A stretch of 64,000 bases of DNA. Source: Cylindrodendrum hubeiense. Its lineage: Eukaryota; Ascomycota; Sordariomycetes; Hypocreales; Nectriaceae. A program made the translations under genes and the position numbers. This document shows positions 1-11,289 of this stretch, one piece after another. The stretch is from positions 62,001 to 126,000 of the forward strand of contig JAANBB010000058.1 of assembly GCA_014621425.1 (NCBI GenBank). Direction: 5' to 3'. Under the pieces are notes generated by a model. The model saw nothing but the letters and a program-made list of their open reading frames with translations, was not told the DNA's origin and searched no databases. How positions within the stretch are numbered: position 1 is the stretch's first letter; every line of letters starts with the position of its first letter.

Positions 1-482
1 CGCGCCGAGGTACTACCACCGAGGTACTTCCAGCTTAGGGAACCAGCTCGCCAAAAACCATGTGGTTAGTCGATCAGCTTCGCGTCCAATTCTCCCTCTC
101 CAATCCTCTTCTCAATAACCCTCTTTTGTCTAATTAGTTGGACCTAGTGGCGGATGCTGTACTTCGCGGGAGAGGTAGATATGAGAATCAGGATAATGAT
201 TTATTGCAGATAGAGTAATGTGTCACTCAGCCCGCCTATCAAGTATATATGCCCATGATTGAGTCCATCCATGCAAATAGCGCCATTCCCGTTCCTCGCT
301 TCAAGTTGGTATCATACACACATGCAAGTTTATATCATCGCCATCGCCTACCGCATGCACATTCTATAGTCCTACAACGCAAGAAATGCAATCTCTAGAC
401 CGGTTATAGCGCCCCTTGGATGGTAATTTGACCCAGACGTATCATAACCATTGGTCTTCATGTACATTGTTCATTCTCCTGT
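1..482. other. Intergenic, no gene seen
   Basis: No open frame with coding character was found. The stretch lies downstream of the minus-strand gene that ends at 483 and probably holds its 3' UTR. Confidence 0.5.
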
Positions 483-1823
483 TCATCCAAAGTTTGGTAG
501 GCGGGCGGGAATAAACGCCGTCTCTTCAGGCCGCTGTTTAGTATCACCTCCTGGACCCAGATTTACCGAGGGTGGATTTGGTTCCGCAGACTCGTGTGGT
601 ACGTGCGGCTTGTCGGCAACCTCGGTGGTCTCCGTAGGAACATCTTTGGAAGGCAGAGGTTCATAAACCTCATCCTCCGCCACAATAGGTTTTGGCTCCG
701 GCACGGGCCGTAGAGCCGGGCTGGTGCTGTCGAGACCCTTCTCTGCCGCCAGTTGCGCCGCTGCCGCCTTCTTCCTGGCAACTTGTTCATCTTCAGCTTG
801 TTGCAGCATATGCTCCTCCCGTTGGAGATCATAGAATGATGGCACGTCCTCGACATCTGGCGTTGCGGGGAGGGAAGTCGATGTTGATCGGTGGCCAACG
901 CGAAGTGAATCTCGAGACGGAATCCTGAGCGAATCTCTTGACCGGACGGACCCCAGAGTTGTCCTCGACACCGTTCTAGAAACTGAAAATCCGCTCGCGG
1001 GGCGTTTCCCCTTGCTACGCGTCCTCCGGCTGCTTCGGTCATCTTTCCTCACCATGTCGTATGTCACTTCGTCGTCTAGGGGTATTGCATCTTCCTCGCC
1101 TTCTCCGTCGCTCGGGAACAGGTCTCCGCGCGACCGATACGAGTCTGAGGTGTCGCCCGATCCAGTCGTTCCGCTTCGCTTTCTAGTCACAAGCAGGTTG
1201 CCATAGTCGGATTCGTCATCTGATCCCAGCAGAGGTTCCACTTCGCCCTCTCCGTGCCTCCCTGGGTGATCTTGCAGGTCTGCCGCACTCGGCTTGTATC
1301 GTAGTGTGCCGCCCATCTTCCAGGGCAATTTACTTAGGAATCCAATGGGTTGGGTGCTCGGGATGATCGTAGGGTCCTCCTCGGTCGCCTTCCTTCGTCC
1401 GCCTCTTGTGCCATAGCTCATGCCTCGTTTCCTAGTAGGTTGTTCTGACGTTTCTCCGCCGGAATGCTTTCTCTGGCTACCTTTGCCAGCTAGTAACCGG
1501 TCCCAGTCATCATTGCCCCAGCTACTGAAGAGACCACCGGCTTCTTCTTCCTCATACCAGTCGTCGTAGAAGTCGAAGCTGTATTCGGCCCGGACCTGGG
1601 TGGTTCGGTCGCGCTCTCGGCGCTTGCGCAGGCGCTCTTCTGGGTCGCCGAGGCATACTGTGGTACATTGCTCGATGGAGTCGACAAAAGACGAAAAACA
1701 CGGGTGGATGTAATTGTGCTGGAACGTCCAGATGCCTGCCGCAGCATTCTCTGTCACAGCCTCGGCGTCGTGGGTGATCTGGTTCCAGCGCTGGCGCAGG
1801 CGCGGGTCCTCGAGGAAGGCCAT
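483..1823 (-). CDS. Hypothetical acidic/Ser-Arg-rich protein, intronless
   Basis: This is one uninterrupted frame of 446 aa, with ATG at 1821-1823 read on the minus strand. I do not recognise a catalytic domain. The first ~60 residues look helical and contain several aromatic residues. A basic RLRKRRERDR stretch and an acidic DDWYEEEEAGG stretch follow. The middle is low-complexity, rich in Ser, Arg, Gly and Asp, with two copies of SRDSLR. A Lys/Ala/Glu-rich helix lies about 100 residues from the C-terminus, followed by a Pro/Glu-rich tail. There is no signal peptide or membrane segment. The long frame and amino-acid composition support a real gene. The architecture (ordered N-terminus, disordered remainder) suits a regulatory or scaffold protein, but that is inference. 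Confidence 0.8.
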   Translation of the reverse strand: MAFLEDPRLRQRWNQITHDAEAVTENAAAGIWTFQHNYIHPCFSSFVDSIEQCTTVCLGDPEERLRKRRERDRTTQVRAEYSFDFYDDWYEEEEAGGLFSSWGNDDWDRLLAGKGSQRKHSGGETSEQPTRKRGMSYGTRGGRRKATEEDPTIIPSTQPIGFLSKLPWKMGGTLRYKPSAADLQDHPGRHGEGEVEPLLGSDDESDYGNLLVTRKRSGTTGSGDTSDSYRSRGDLFPSDGEGEEDAIPLDDEVTYDMVRKDDRSSRRTRSKGKRPASGFSVSRTVSRTTLGSVRSRDSLRIPSRDSLRVGHRSTSTSLPATPDVEDVPSFYDLQREEHMLQQAEDEQVARKKAAAAQLAAEKGLDSTSPALRPVPEPKPIVAEDEVYEPLPSKDVPTETTEVADKPHVPHESAEPNPPSVNLGPGGDTKQRPEETAFIPARLPNFG

Positions 1824-2749
1824 GGTGTGGATCGGATCGTATGTATGACGTCGCGGGCTATGCGAATGGTAGCCGTGCGACGTCGTTGAGTCGGGTGCCG
1901 CTGGCGGCGCAGGGAGACTGGCGTAGTTCCGCGAGGGAGGCCTAAAAGAAGACGGACATTATCGCAAGTGGCGGGTCACCGGCGAGGAGAAACTGATACC
2001 GCGGTTGTTAGCTCTAGGCGACAGACTGAGAGAGACGAGATGAGACGGGGATGGGATCCATGTTGCAGCTGGCGGACTGGGGGGCACGTGCAGGCAAGTG
2101 AGACGGCTAAAACCGTTGGGTGGTTGGGCAACGAGGGAGGTACCTAGCGCTTGGGCGATTCGCGGCCAAGAGCCATGTACCTTGCAGCGCCGTCCCCGGC
2201 CCGCAAGCTATCCACAGAGGCGTTAAGGCCTGGCCGCAGGGCGGCTTTAGATCTTTTGGAACGCTATGGAACAGAAGATGCACCGAAAATGAAGCGCAAA
2301 ACAAGGGAATCATTCTTGTTCAGGGGAATTGCCTGCAGTAGATAGATGTACTGCGAGAGGCAAGCAACGGAAAGAAGAGCGAATATTGTAACCATCACAA
2401 AACCTTATTCTTTGCAAGCCTTGACATCAAGTTTTACGCTGGTACTCTACTAGCGCCCAAAACAGGCCAATTCTTCTCGAAGGCTCGAGGCACTCGCCGG
2501 AAGCGCACACGCGCCAATAATGGCGAATAGCGCAAATGAGATGAACACAGCCTGTACTCAGTATTCAGAACTTGGATAGTACTGACACCAGGGCGCACAC
2601 CCACATGCAGGCGCATTGACAGTTGAAACCCTTTGTGAGACACGCGTTGCCAGAAACTCTTAGGATCAAGTAGCAAATAAAGGTGATGGATTCTGTGGTA
2701 TCTAGTGACAACAAGCAAGCAAACAGTGAAGCCCAGTAAAGATTGGCAT
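1824..2749. other. Intergenic: 5' region of the 446-aa gene
   Basis: No coding frame with support was found. The stretch holds the promoter and leader of the minus-strand gene starting at 1823 and the 3' flank of the small gene ending at 2750. Short open frames here have no splice-consistent extension. Confidence 0.5.
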
Positions 2750-3218
2750 TTACGGGTTGGTGCGTCTCATGTTTGCAAGCACCCTCTCCAGCAGCTCTTC
2801 TTTCGTATCCGTATCCTGGGGGAAGAGGTTCCGCTATTTGCAAATGTAACCATCAGCGATCCACACATCATCAACAAGGCCAGGAAATAACTTACCGCAG
2901 CTAACCATCGTCGCATCTCCTCCCGGGTCCAGGTCTTTGGGTCACCCTTAGGATCCTTCTCAGGCGGGAAGATTTCATCTCCCCAAATCACCTTTGCTGT
3001 TGCTGCAGCCACGACAAGGCCAAAGGCTGTTGCTCCGTCAGCTTACCATGATCGATCGGTTACCCTATACGTGATTCCTACTCACCCCAGACCATGTTCT
3101 TCCCGACTGAGTTAGCTCCGGCTTTTGAGGAGGCAACGCTTTTCTGATCTTGATGCTCTTCTTTTGGCGTTTGAGGGCATACCTTCGATTTCATCATGTT
3201 GTCCAGTGCAGTCGGCAT
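2750..3218 (-). CDS. Small 115-aa protein, predicted one membrane segment plus C-terminal helical motif
   Basis: Three exons were reconstructed: 3086-3218, 2896-3026 and 2750-2833. Donors are GTGAGT and GTAAGT, acceptors CAG and TAG, and the phases join exactly to 115 aa. The start is the ATG at 3216-3218; an upstream in-frame GTG is not credible in a eukaryote. The N-terminal ~40 residues are polar. A hydrophobic stretch follows (MVWAFGLVVAAATAKVIWG), long enough for one membrane span. The C-terminus reads WTREEMRRWLAARNLFP followed by a Lys/Glu-rich helix, a helix-loop-helix pattern reminiscent of SAP/Ish1-type motifs. That resemblance is by eye only. The family is not recognised. The gene is divergent from RPL38 500 bp away. 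Confidence 0.7.
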
Positions 3219-3717
3219 CTTTGGTTGATAGAAAATGGACTTGTAAACAAAGCGATGGAAAGACCAGAGATTAGTCCCGGTAGATAGGTAGGTGTGGCTG
3301 AGGAAAGGACAAAACACAAGTCCTTGGTTGGTCGGCGGTTAAATAGAAATAAATAACAGAATGATGACTCTTACAGAGATAGAGATAGGCCAGATACCTT
3401 GTTTGGTTGCGATGAAAGGTGGCCAATTTCAATGGGCAGATGCCTAGAGTCTACGTAGTAGATACACGATTGACGCCACGAACCTGGCCATCCAGCTTGC
3501 TCCGCCACACCTGGCCAGAGCATGTTCTGGCTAATGCCCTTGCGCCACAATCGGTGGACCGGCCATCTGTTTCCCGAACCAGAACCCACACGTGGTCCGT
3601 GCTTTTGGCCGCCCCGCGAAAAGCAGCGCACAAAAATAATTCCTCCCAAAACTATTGAAACCGCAAACCGAGCCTTGTCAAGACCCTGTTCAAACGTCCC
3701 ATTGAACTACCGCCAAA
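3219..3717. promoter_or_regulatory. Divergent promoter, small gene / RPL38
   Basis: About 500 bp separates the start codons of two divergently transcribed genes, so both core promoters must lie here. No specific motif was assigned. Confidence 0.5.
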
Positions 3718-4200
3718 ATGCCTAAGGAGGTCGCTGATATCAAGAAGGTACGTCTATCGCTCGGATACTGTCTGTTGCGCGCCGTGGAAATGCTGACTCT
3801 TCTGTTCCAGTTCATCGAGATCTGCCGTCGGAAGGACGCTTCTTGTATGTTTAACCCGTCGAGCCCACGACCACCGGACGATCACGCCTGGTGACGAGGG
3901 GGAATCACAACGAAGACATGTTCTAACACAGCAAACAGCCGCGCGGATCAAGAAGAGCAAGAAGACCAACAACGTCAAGTTCAAGGTCCGCTGCCAGAAG
4001 CACCTCTACACCCTGGTGCTCAAGGACTCCGACAAGGCCGAGAAGCTGAAGCAGAGCCTTCCCCCCAGTATGCGCTCCTCCCTCCATTCCCTCCCATCTC
4101 TCGACCGATCGAGAAACTCAACGAACAACGATGCTGACCCATGGCCTGCGCAGCCCTTCAACTGACGGACGTCTCCAAGAAGAACAAGAAGTCGGCTTAA
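3718..4200 (+). CDS. RPL38: 60S ribosomal protein eL38
   Basis: This is a cytosolic large-subunit ribosomal protein. Four exons were reconstructed: 3718-3747, 3811-3844, 3939-4067 and 4154-4200. All have GT..AG introns and join to 79 aa. The protein begins [20 protein letters not shown], contains KIKKSKK-like basic residues ([17 protein letters not shown]) and the YTLVLKD strand, and ends with a basic KKNKKSA tail. These are hallmarks of eL38, and the length matches the family. High intron density in a very short gene, with introns near the 5' end, is usual for fungal ribosomal-protein genes. The call is firm. Confidence 0.96.
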
Positions 4201-4403
4201 GAATGTGGTAGAAAACGGGCTGTTTTTGGGTGTGGGAGGATTCACATGCACGAATGGGCGTCTCGGGATACCTTGCATTTCATGTGCTCTGAAAGGAGGA
4301 TGCTCGGATAGAGTCCAAAAAGAAAAAAGAACGATTCGAGTCACAACATTCTGTATTGGCGCATGATCTCCGTGACGGTCGGGCGGTTGCCTTTGTGTGC
4401 TGG

Positions 4404-5039
4404 CTACTCGAAAATTTGGAACTGGCGAATTTCGTGCTCCGCGCCGGGGGTACTGAGCAAGTCGCTTAGTTGCCCATCCAGGACACCCTGATTCCAGAAG
4501 ATGACCAGTTCTTCTTCATCGTCGTCTTTCTCAATCCTCCACCCAGCCCACACCTTGCTGCTGGGCTGCGCAATCCGGGCCTGGGCCTCTATGCTGCAAT
4601 ACTTTTTTTGCACTGACTCCCTCTGACTGGAATTGACTGATAACTGGCAGACGCTGAATGGTGCCTCTTGGGCAAAAAGGTCGCCTCGTAGCTCGGCCTC
4701 GCTCCCCGCTGGATCCATGTGGAAGACGACAACGGAAGCGGACACGTCGTCAACGTATGTGGACAGCTCGGAGAACACGCCCTTGTTCGCGGCACTCAGC
4801 AACCACTTGGCGTGTCCCTGAGGACTGTCCCACTGAGCGGTGACGAGGAGGTATGGAGGTTCAGTATTTTGGAGAACGAATGTGCTGAGTACTGGGTATG
4901 GCTTGTTTTGCAGGAGGTGCGGCTGGTTTTCTCGGACCCATTGGTCCTGGATCCGCATGCTCACTCGGAAGAGCTCGAGGAACTTGGACTTGTCGCAGTC
5001 GCGTTTTAGTTGGATGAGGGCGAATTCTGTGACGGCCAT
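4404..5039 (-). CDS. ABM-like dimeric alpha/beta-barrel protein, function unknown
   Basis: This is an intronless 211-aa frame with ATG at 5037-5039 on the minus strand. The N-terminus (MAVTEFALIQLK) looks like the first strand of an antibiotic-biosynthesis-monooxygenase/stress-barrel fold. A helix with LELFRVSMRIQDQW follows, then the strand YLLVTAQWDSPQGHAKW, where W/H residues close the barrel motif. A second, more divergent half (from ~residue 120) could be a second barrel repeat. No catalytic residue can be named. Fungal genomes carry many uncharacterised proteins of this kind. Fold assignment is by pattern only. The gene is convergent with RPL38, with ~200 bp between stop codons. Confidence 0.75.
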   Translation of the reverse strand: MAVTEFALIQLKRDCDKSKFLELFRVSMRIQDQWVRENQPHLLQNKPYPVLSTFVLQNTEPPYLLVTAQWDSPQGHAKWLLSAANKGVFSELSTYVDDVSASVVVFHMDPAGSEAELRGDLFAQEAPFSVCQLSVNSSQRESVQKKYCSIEAQARIAQPSSKVWAGWRIEKDDDEEELVIFWNQGVLDGQLSDLLSTPGAEHEIRQFQIFE

Positions 5040-7017
5040 GATGAAGTGTGAGGTTGGTTTGTTACGTCAAGGGCGTTATGGATGGTGGTTGTGGATGGTA
5101 TTTGCAAGTGCAAGTTCCGCTCGTATGAGCTGCGATGGAAGCGTGCTTCGCCCTCGTTGATCATATGGCATGGCATCGCCGGGGTTGCGTTCACTCGGGC
5201 GGGTCAAATTACGGCGTACTGACCATTCTTGGCAGAGTGGATGTAGAATCAATTGAATCGGTGATAGCATACTGCCTCATCGCCGTTAGACATGATCTCA
5301 ATGTGGCCCTGTGGCATGAGGCGTCGTGAAACGGAGGGCTGCGTTTGGCGGCCGGCCAGCGCGGGCGCCTGTTGCAAGGGACTCCATGACGGAGGCTTGA
5401 GTTACGAAGCTGGCCGCTGTCTTACGCCCCACGGACGGTGTTGCCGCCGCCTTGTTCGTATGTGGTCCACATCTGTTGTGACCCAGTCCCGGCAAATGCG
5501 ATCGATAGACTTCAGTTCAGGGGCTTGGCGGACGCGGCTTGCGTGGGTTGATCAATGGACTTAATACGAAGTAGTTGCAAGACACAGGAACTGACGAGTG
5601 CCAAGCCAACTCCATGCTCCGCCACGTCGAGGAAACTGAATTTTGTCTATTTGGAGGCATGGCTTTGAAGAAGAGCTAATAATCACCATAGCCCCCCTTT
5701 GCACTTGGTGGATAGAGCCATTAATTAATTATGCTCTGTATTTGCTACCTACCAGTTTGGGAGCGGATGGAGATTACAAGACCGTGCGGCTTGGCTTCTT
5801 TTAGAATCTTCAAAAGTGGTGGTTCGTCAGGGGGTAAGAATTGTACCCCGCTTCCAACATCTCACTACAACGTACCTAGAGCTGTCTCTGGAGGTCCAGT
5901 TTAAGAGCATCACAACCGTTGGTTTGATGAGGTGAGTAATAGTGATAATTGATGGCCAAGACCGAAAAATGACTTCTAGAAAGAGGAACGACGGGAAGAG
6001 CCCTGGATCGAAGCTTGTTCTGACTTGAGCGAACGCTAATGCGCCTTCGGATGGGAATTGCGTCCCGACAACGACGGTAAGGCAGAATTCCGTCTCGGCG
6101 TGTCATCTCCCGAGCCTAGGGCATACAGTTGTGTAGATATGTCTAAGATAACTGTCCTGCGTTGTCCACGGCGAGCGTTCAGAAGGAATGCATGGCAGCT
6201 GGAAAAAGAGGCGTTGTTGTGCAACGCTAGGGCGCTGATGCTGAGGCTGGGGCTAAGCAACACTAACCAGAGATCCAGATCACGGGTGTGGTGTCTGATC
6301 CAATCCACGTTGCTAACCCTCCAGCCACTTCACTACCACGCACTGGCAGCAGGGTCTGGACCAGGCGATTATGGGACTATGACATGCCAGCACATAAGCG
6401 TAAATAGAAGGTTTTGACGCACCGAGGAGGCAGGGGACGACGCTGTGAAGTCCTAGAGATTCTTGCTACACCCCGGACCTACGGGCGAGATGGCTTTGAT
6501 CTTCACCCAACGCCTGCATCGAGACTTTTAGGATGAAGTGTCCCGTTGATGTGATGGATGATGCTTTCGAGGACGATTGATCTAACAATTGGCTCTGGGC
6601 AATGAGCACATTCCCGCAGTAGAGGGACGGACGGTAGGGCTGATGGTGGCGTATTAAGTCTATCCTCAGCCCTTCGCCTGAACAGACCCAAACGAGCCTG
6701 ACCAGCCAGGAGCGGCTGGCAGCCACCAAACTTCGCCAATGGGCATTGCCACAGCCCTGCAACTACTATGCTGCCCAGAGACAAAATAGTCAAGCGTCGA
6801 CCCCGTCTAGTCATGTTCTAAAAAAGTCACTTCCAACGGATACTGCTGAGCTGAGGCGGGCACTGCCTTAGTATATTAAGTGTGGCCATCCTGCCGACAT
6901 CATGTCGACTCTAGCATTCCCCTCAACGTGCACCACGCCCTCCCAGCGGTCTGGAAATCCATCACAAGCAGAGCGCCGTCTGAGAGGACTGCGACCTGCT
7001 CCGTACGAAAAGCCAAC
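5040..7017. other. Intergenic ~2 kb, no gene supported
   Basis: Open frames up to 119 codons occur, but none shows coding composition, a conserved motif or splice-linked neighbours. The stretch separates the divergent ABM-like gene and the secreted metalloprotease-like gene, so it holds both promoters. Some AT-rich patches lie near 5640-5960. Confidence 0.45.
6872..6879 (+). promoter_or_regulatory. TATA-like box of the secreted HEXXH protein gene
   Basis: TATATTAA lies about 140 bp upstream of the ATG at 7018. The spacing is compatible with a core promoter element. No experimental support. Confidence 0.3.
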
Positions 7018-9250
7018 ATGGCCCGTCTTCTCACCCTGGCTGCTTGGGCCTTTTCGTTGGCTTCTGTCTATGCCGACCAACCTAGCCCTGGATGGCAGCT
7101 TGATGTCGCCGCCAGCGATGTCTACATTTCCCGGGACTCTGACAGTTCCGACGGCGGGCTACTCCTCGAGTTCCCCGTCAATATTACTCGGGTAACCGCT
7201 ACGGCGAACTCATTTGCTCTGACCATCTCAACTACCCCATACCTATTCAACAGCACCACAGCTGGGGAGGAGAGTTCGGTGCCAGCTGTGATCTACACGC
7301 AGAATATTGATGTCCCGACAGACCAATTCTCACAAAGCGTCTACATCCACATCGCCGAACCTCAACAAGATGTACTAATAACCCTTGGACTCGACGATGG
7401 CTCCGCAGATACCGCCTTTGTCACGGTTAACAGCAACGGATTCGTCTTGGCCTTTGCGGCCGAGCAGCAGGGCAGCTGGACCGCCCGCGTTGTTGCAGAC
7501 TATGATCACCAAGTGAACCTGGCTATCACCGAGGAGTTCAACAACGCAATGAGCAACGGCATAGATGAGGCTGACCCTCGAGATTTGGGAAAGGCTCCTG
7601 TCGTTCACCGTGAGAACGAGCTGAAACCCGGAGACAAAAACAATGACGGCGAATCATCGACCACGACTACCCCTGGTGGCGATACCAGCACATCCACCAC
7701 CGATAGCACCACCTCTACCACATCTCCTGGAGGCGATTCGGTTCCTACCGATGACCACACCTCCGTCTCTATCTCGGTGCCTGGAGGCGGTTCCGATGAT
7801 CACACCTACGTCTCGACTGCCCTCCCTAGCGACGACTATCCGGTGCCCGACGGCTACACTTACACTGGGACAACTGGTGACGAGGTGACAACCACTGTTC
7901 CCGGTGGATGCGGCCGTGGAGGAGCCCATACCATCATCATCACTCGGTACCGTACCGTCAGTGTATGTCCTACACCGTCGGCATGCACTTCGGACGACAA
8001 GCACCTCCAGGTTCGACAAAGCGTAGACCGACCGGCTTTTATAAGGGCCTCGGTCGTCTTTGCGGATCGAAATCTGGAGAGACGGCCCGTCCGTTTCTTG
8101 GCCTGCTATCTTCATTACGATGTTTACCGTGGGCCCGATAAAATCGGGTCGAAGGGGACGACGGCGGTCACAGACGCCAACGGTGATGCTGTCTTCAGAT
8201 TCAATATTGGTGATGGCAATAGAGTCGTGGCCACCAGGATTTTCACCTTCCTTGGCACTGAATGGTTCTTCATTGGATCCCGGAGTTCGCCTAGCGACTC
8301 TTTGGCACCGAAGATGCTGCAGCTAGACTTGGACACCCCTAAATGGAGTGTCAGTGCAGGAGACACCATTGGAGCCGAAGCCTACTATGGCTACTCCGAG
8401 TACAATCTGGGTCTCGCAGTCGCCGATGCTTTCACGACCCTGACCGAGTTTGTCCGCACCAAAGTTGCCACGGGCGACAATGAGATGGAAAAGGTCCAGG
8501 TATGGTTCCCTGGAGAGACATCCGAGACCACAGGTGCGTATTTCCAGTCAGGTGGTAACCCGCCTTATATCAACCTCCCGCAATTGGACGCTGCCAACCC
8601 ATCTGTCATGGCCCACGAATATGGCCACTGGCTACACTGGGTTGCACGAAAGAAGGGCGACTTTTTTGCCGGTGGCAGGCATTCCTTCTGTGGCGATGGA
8701 CCGGACAAGAAAATCACCACCTCATTCTCGGAAGGCTTTGCCACAGCCTTCGGATTGTTTGCCATCGACGAAACGCCTCTCGTCGACAGCTTCTCTGCGT
8801 ACATGGATTACCAGAAGAGGCAGTACAGCCCTAAGAAGAGCTGGTTCCAGAACGTTGAAGCTTTTAACTGTGGCGATCAATACATGATTCGACAAGAGGG
8901 TCGCATCGCCGCGGCAATGTTCGACCTCGTGGACCGAAAGCTGGACGAATTCCCTTCGTTTAGTAACAATCTCGGACGAATTAGTGACGGGTTTGACCCG
9001 CAGAAGCTGAACTGGATGTGGAACCCGCGTTTTATCTTCTGGCTCCTGATGCGAGAGAATCCTCAAAGTATTGAGGAGTATTGGTATGTAATCCCACGCA
9101 ACCGATGGTAGGATTTGAAGCTAACTAGCTGCGAACAACAGGCGCAAATTCCAATCATACCCTGGTCAGAAGACCGAGTGGGAAGACCTTGCTTGGTCTA
9201 TCTTCGATTATAACTATGCCGACTTTCCCCAGCATGTGTCCAGCTCATAA
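7018..9250 (+). CDS. Secreted zincin-like metalloprotease candidate with Ser/Thr-rich linker
   Basis: Two exons were reconstructed: 7018-9083 and 9142-9250 (donor GTATGT, acceptor CAG), giving ~724 aa. I chose the ATG at 7018 because it opens directly onto a signal peptide (MARLLTLAAWAFSLASVYA). An in-frame ATG 46 codons upstream would bury that signal. An N-terminal beta-rich region (~residues 25-190) carries possible N-glycosylation sites. A mucin-like Ser/Thr/Pro/Gly linker (~205-320) follows, then a globular C-terminal half. That half contains HEYGHWLHW, a zinc HEXXH motif, and ~40 residues later SEGFATAF, whose Glu could be the third zinc ligand as in gluzincins. Several Cys suggest disulfides. 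The exact peptidase family is not recognised; substrate unknown. It could also be a catalytically active adhesin or mucin-type surface protein. Confidence 0.82.
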
Positions 9251-10157
9251 CAAAGGTTGATAGAGGTTGGAATGTATGGAAGTTGATATTTACAACGGAT
9301 GGTGTTGTGAGGTTGACTCATCATAGAACGACGTATTTACAGATTTGATGTACGGTATGCTGCATAAGCGAGCCTATAGGTAGCAAGCAGAATACTTGAT
9401 ATTTGGATACCATTACCTGAATCTATGTTTGTGGTTCATGTCATTGGTGGCAATCTGCTTACACGACCCCGTTCGGCGCCGGGGTTCGGTTTATCGGCCG
9501 TCTTGGGTCTACATCAATTAACGAGATCATCGGCTCGTAACTTGGCAAATGAGTCTTTTGTTGCTGAATCATCTGACTTGGTGCTGACCGATGGCCATGG
9601 CGGGCCTGGTGTAAACGACCCGATTGTAGCGGGCCAGGGCCGGCCGAGCCGGGGCATGACGATGCAATAACCTCACTTGCTGGCACGGACTCGGACTTTA
9701 GTGCCAGCAGCCGTAGGACAATGAGGCTCATCCGGGAATTGTGGAGGACTTCACCGCCACGGATGGAGAGCTGAGGTTTACGAGGCGTGGGAGGCTGACG
9801 AGCTGGGCACGGCCAGCGAGTGGCCCGTGGACGTGGGCGTGTGGCGGAGAGCTGGGCGTCAAGTGGACGCTGCGATGAATGAATGGAAGCCTCGTTCAAC
9901 GACGTCAAGCCATTTCATCACGAGATCCGGGGCCAGCCTGAGGCACTTCCAAAAACCATGCCACCTGGCCACGGAATCGTGAGACGGCATTGTTTCTGAG
10001 TTGCCGGGTCGTCAACGTCGCCGCATTCCGCTTCCTCGCAGTGCCGAGCTGATTGCCCGGGAATTCCTCTCTCGACGTCCCCTCGATGAGTACCCCGCCA
10101 AAACGTCAGATCACAACCACGGCACCAGCACCAGTACAAGAGGCACGCAGGCAGGTA

Positions 10158-10224
10158 GCATCGCATCGCAGCGCCGCACCGCGCTGCACCGCACCGCATC
10201 GCGTCCCCGTCCCCGTCCGCATCC
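10158..10224. repeat. Low-complexity GCACC/GCATC/CCCCGT repeat
   Basis: Imperfect short tandem units (gcatc, gcacc, then ccccgt) are stacked over ~65 bp. The frames that cross it are Arg/Ala/Pro-rich artefacts. Confidence 0.7.
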
Positions 10225-11258
10225 CGGGATATTTTAGCCTGACTGCACGGCACGGCATTTCTAGCATCTGACAGCATATCCGGCGGGCGTGGCGGGCGTG
10301 TGTTGCACCCACTCCCAGTGCCACTCCCTCTTGATGTAGCCCAGGGCGACGGGTCATCCCAATCAATCGCGATAAATCCCATCCCAAGCGTGGCATGCAA
10401 GCTGCAGGGACCAGCATCTGGACCTGTAGTCACCCACCCACCCGCGCCTCGTGTGGATGGGGAGCTCGTTTTCGGATTCAGACGTCGATAGATTGGTCAC
10501 AGACCTGATACTTGCTTTACAGCTCCTTGTACGTGGGCTGCGGCTGTGTTTGGTTGGGTTCAGGTCCGTTGGCTGAGAAGTGGCCGACTGACGACGAAGA
10601 CAACAATACACCGACATTCACCAAAAACGTCCGAACGAGAAAACTCCCGAAGACAACTTCCAGCTTCCGGCTTCCAACAGATAATAAGGCAGGGGCCACA
10701 ACAAGATTCCATCCTTGTCCCCGTTTGCGATGTTTCGGTCCCCCATGCCCTTGCCGGAAGAGCATGTACTACGCCCTATGTAGGTGAGCATCTTTCTTTC
10801 TCGTCGTGTTAGCCCAACCACAGACTCGGAATGGTCTGGTCGGTGGTGGCTGTTGGTCCCATTCCCCTCTTTCTCAACCGCATCGGCCACCTCCATATCG
10901 TCATCGTCATCTATCACGCGCCGCCACACCCACACGGATGTACGAAAGTACACCCAAGGCAACCCTGCTCCCGCAGTCGCCCTTCTCGCAGCTTGGGCTG
11001 GGCCCTTCGCTTGCGCGTTTCCGGAGGCCGCGAGCGGGGAGCGCCGCGGTTTGTCCCCCCCCGTCTCCAAAGGTGGTACTGCTTCCTTGCTGCCCCTTGC
11101 TTCCCCTTGCGTCCCCTTCCTTGCCTCCCATTCCCCTCTCTTTCGGCTCCTGCTCCGGCCTTTGCCGTTGCTCTCGAGCATTGAGCAAATCGTGGACAAC
11201 CAGCAGGGAAGCCCCGGAGCCGGAGCTAGGTAAACAAGTGTTGGAGGCAAGATAAAAC

Positions 11259-11289
11259 TAGACCGCCATTTCTTCCAATTGGCGGTCTA
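11259..11289. repeat. Perfect 10-bp inverted repeat
   Basis: The arms TAGACCGCCA (11259-11268) and TGGCGGTCTA (11280-11289) are exact reverse complements separated by 11 nt. It lies in the ERG12 upstream region. It could be a dyad binding site or hairpin, or chance. Confidence 0.75.

Noticed and set aside
2767..3012. Start of the small gene at 3012
   Set aside because: The codon there is GTG. Splicing to an upstream exon with ATG at 3218 gives a continuous eukaryotic gene.
5640..5960. AT-rich patch as a RIP-mutated transposon relic
   Set aside because: The patch is short and has no terminal repeats or transposase traces. Base bias alone is not enough.
10618..11255. Several overlapping frames of 117-210 codons on both strands
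   Set aside because: GC-rich low-complexity DNA opens frames in many phases. No motif, splice link or codon pattern favours one.
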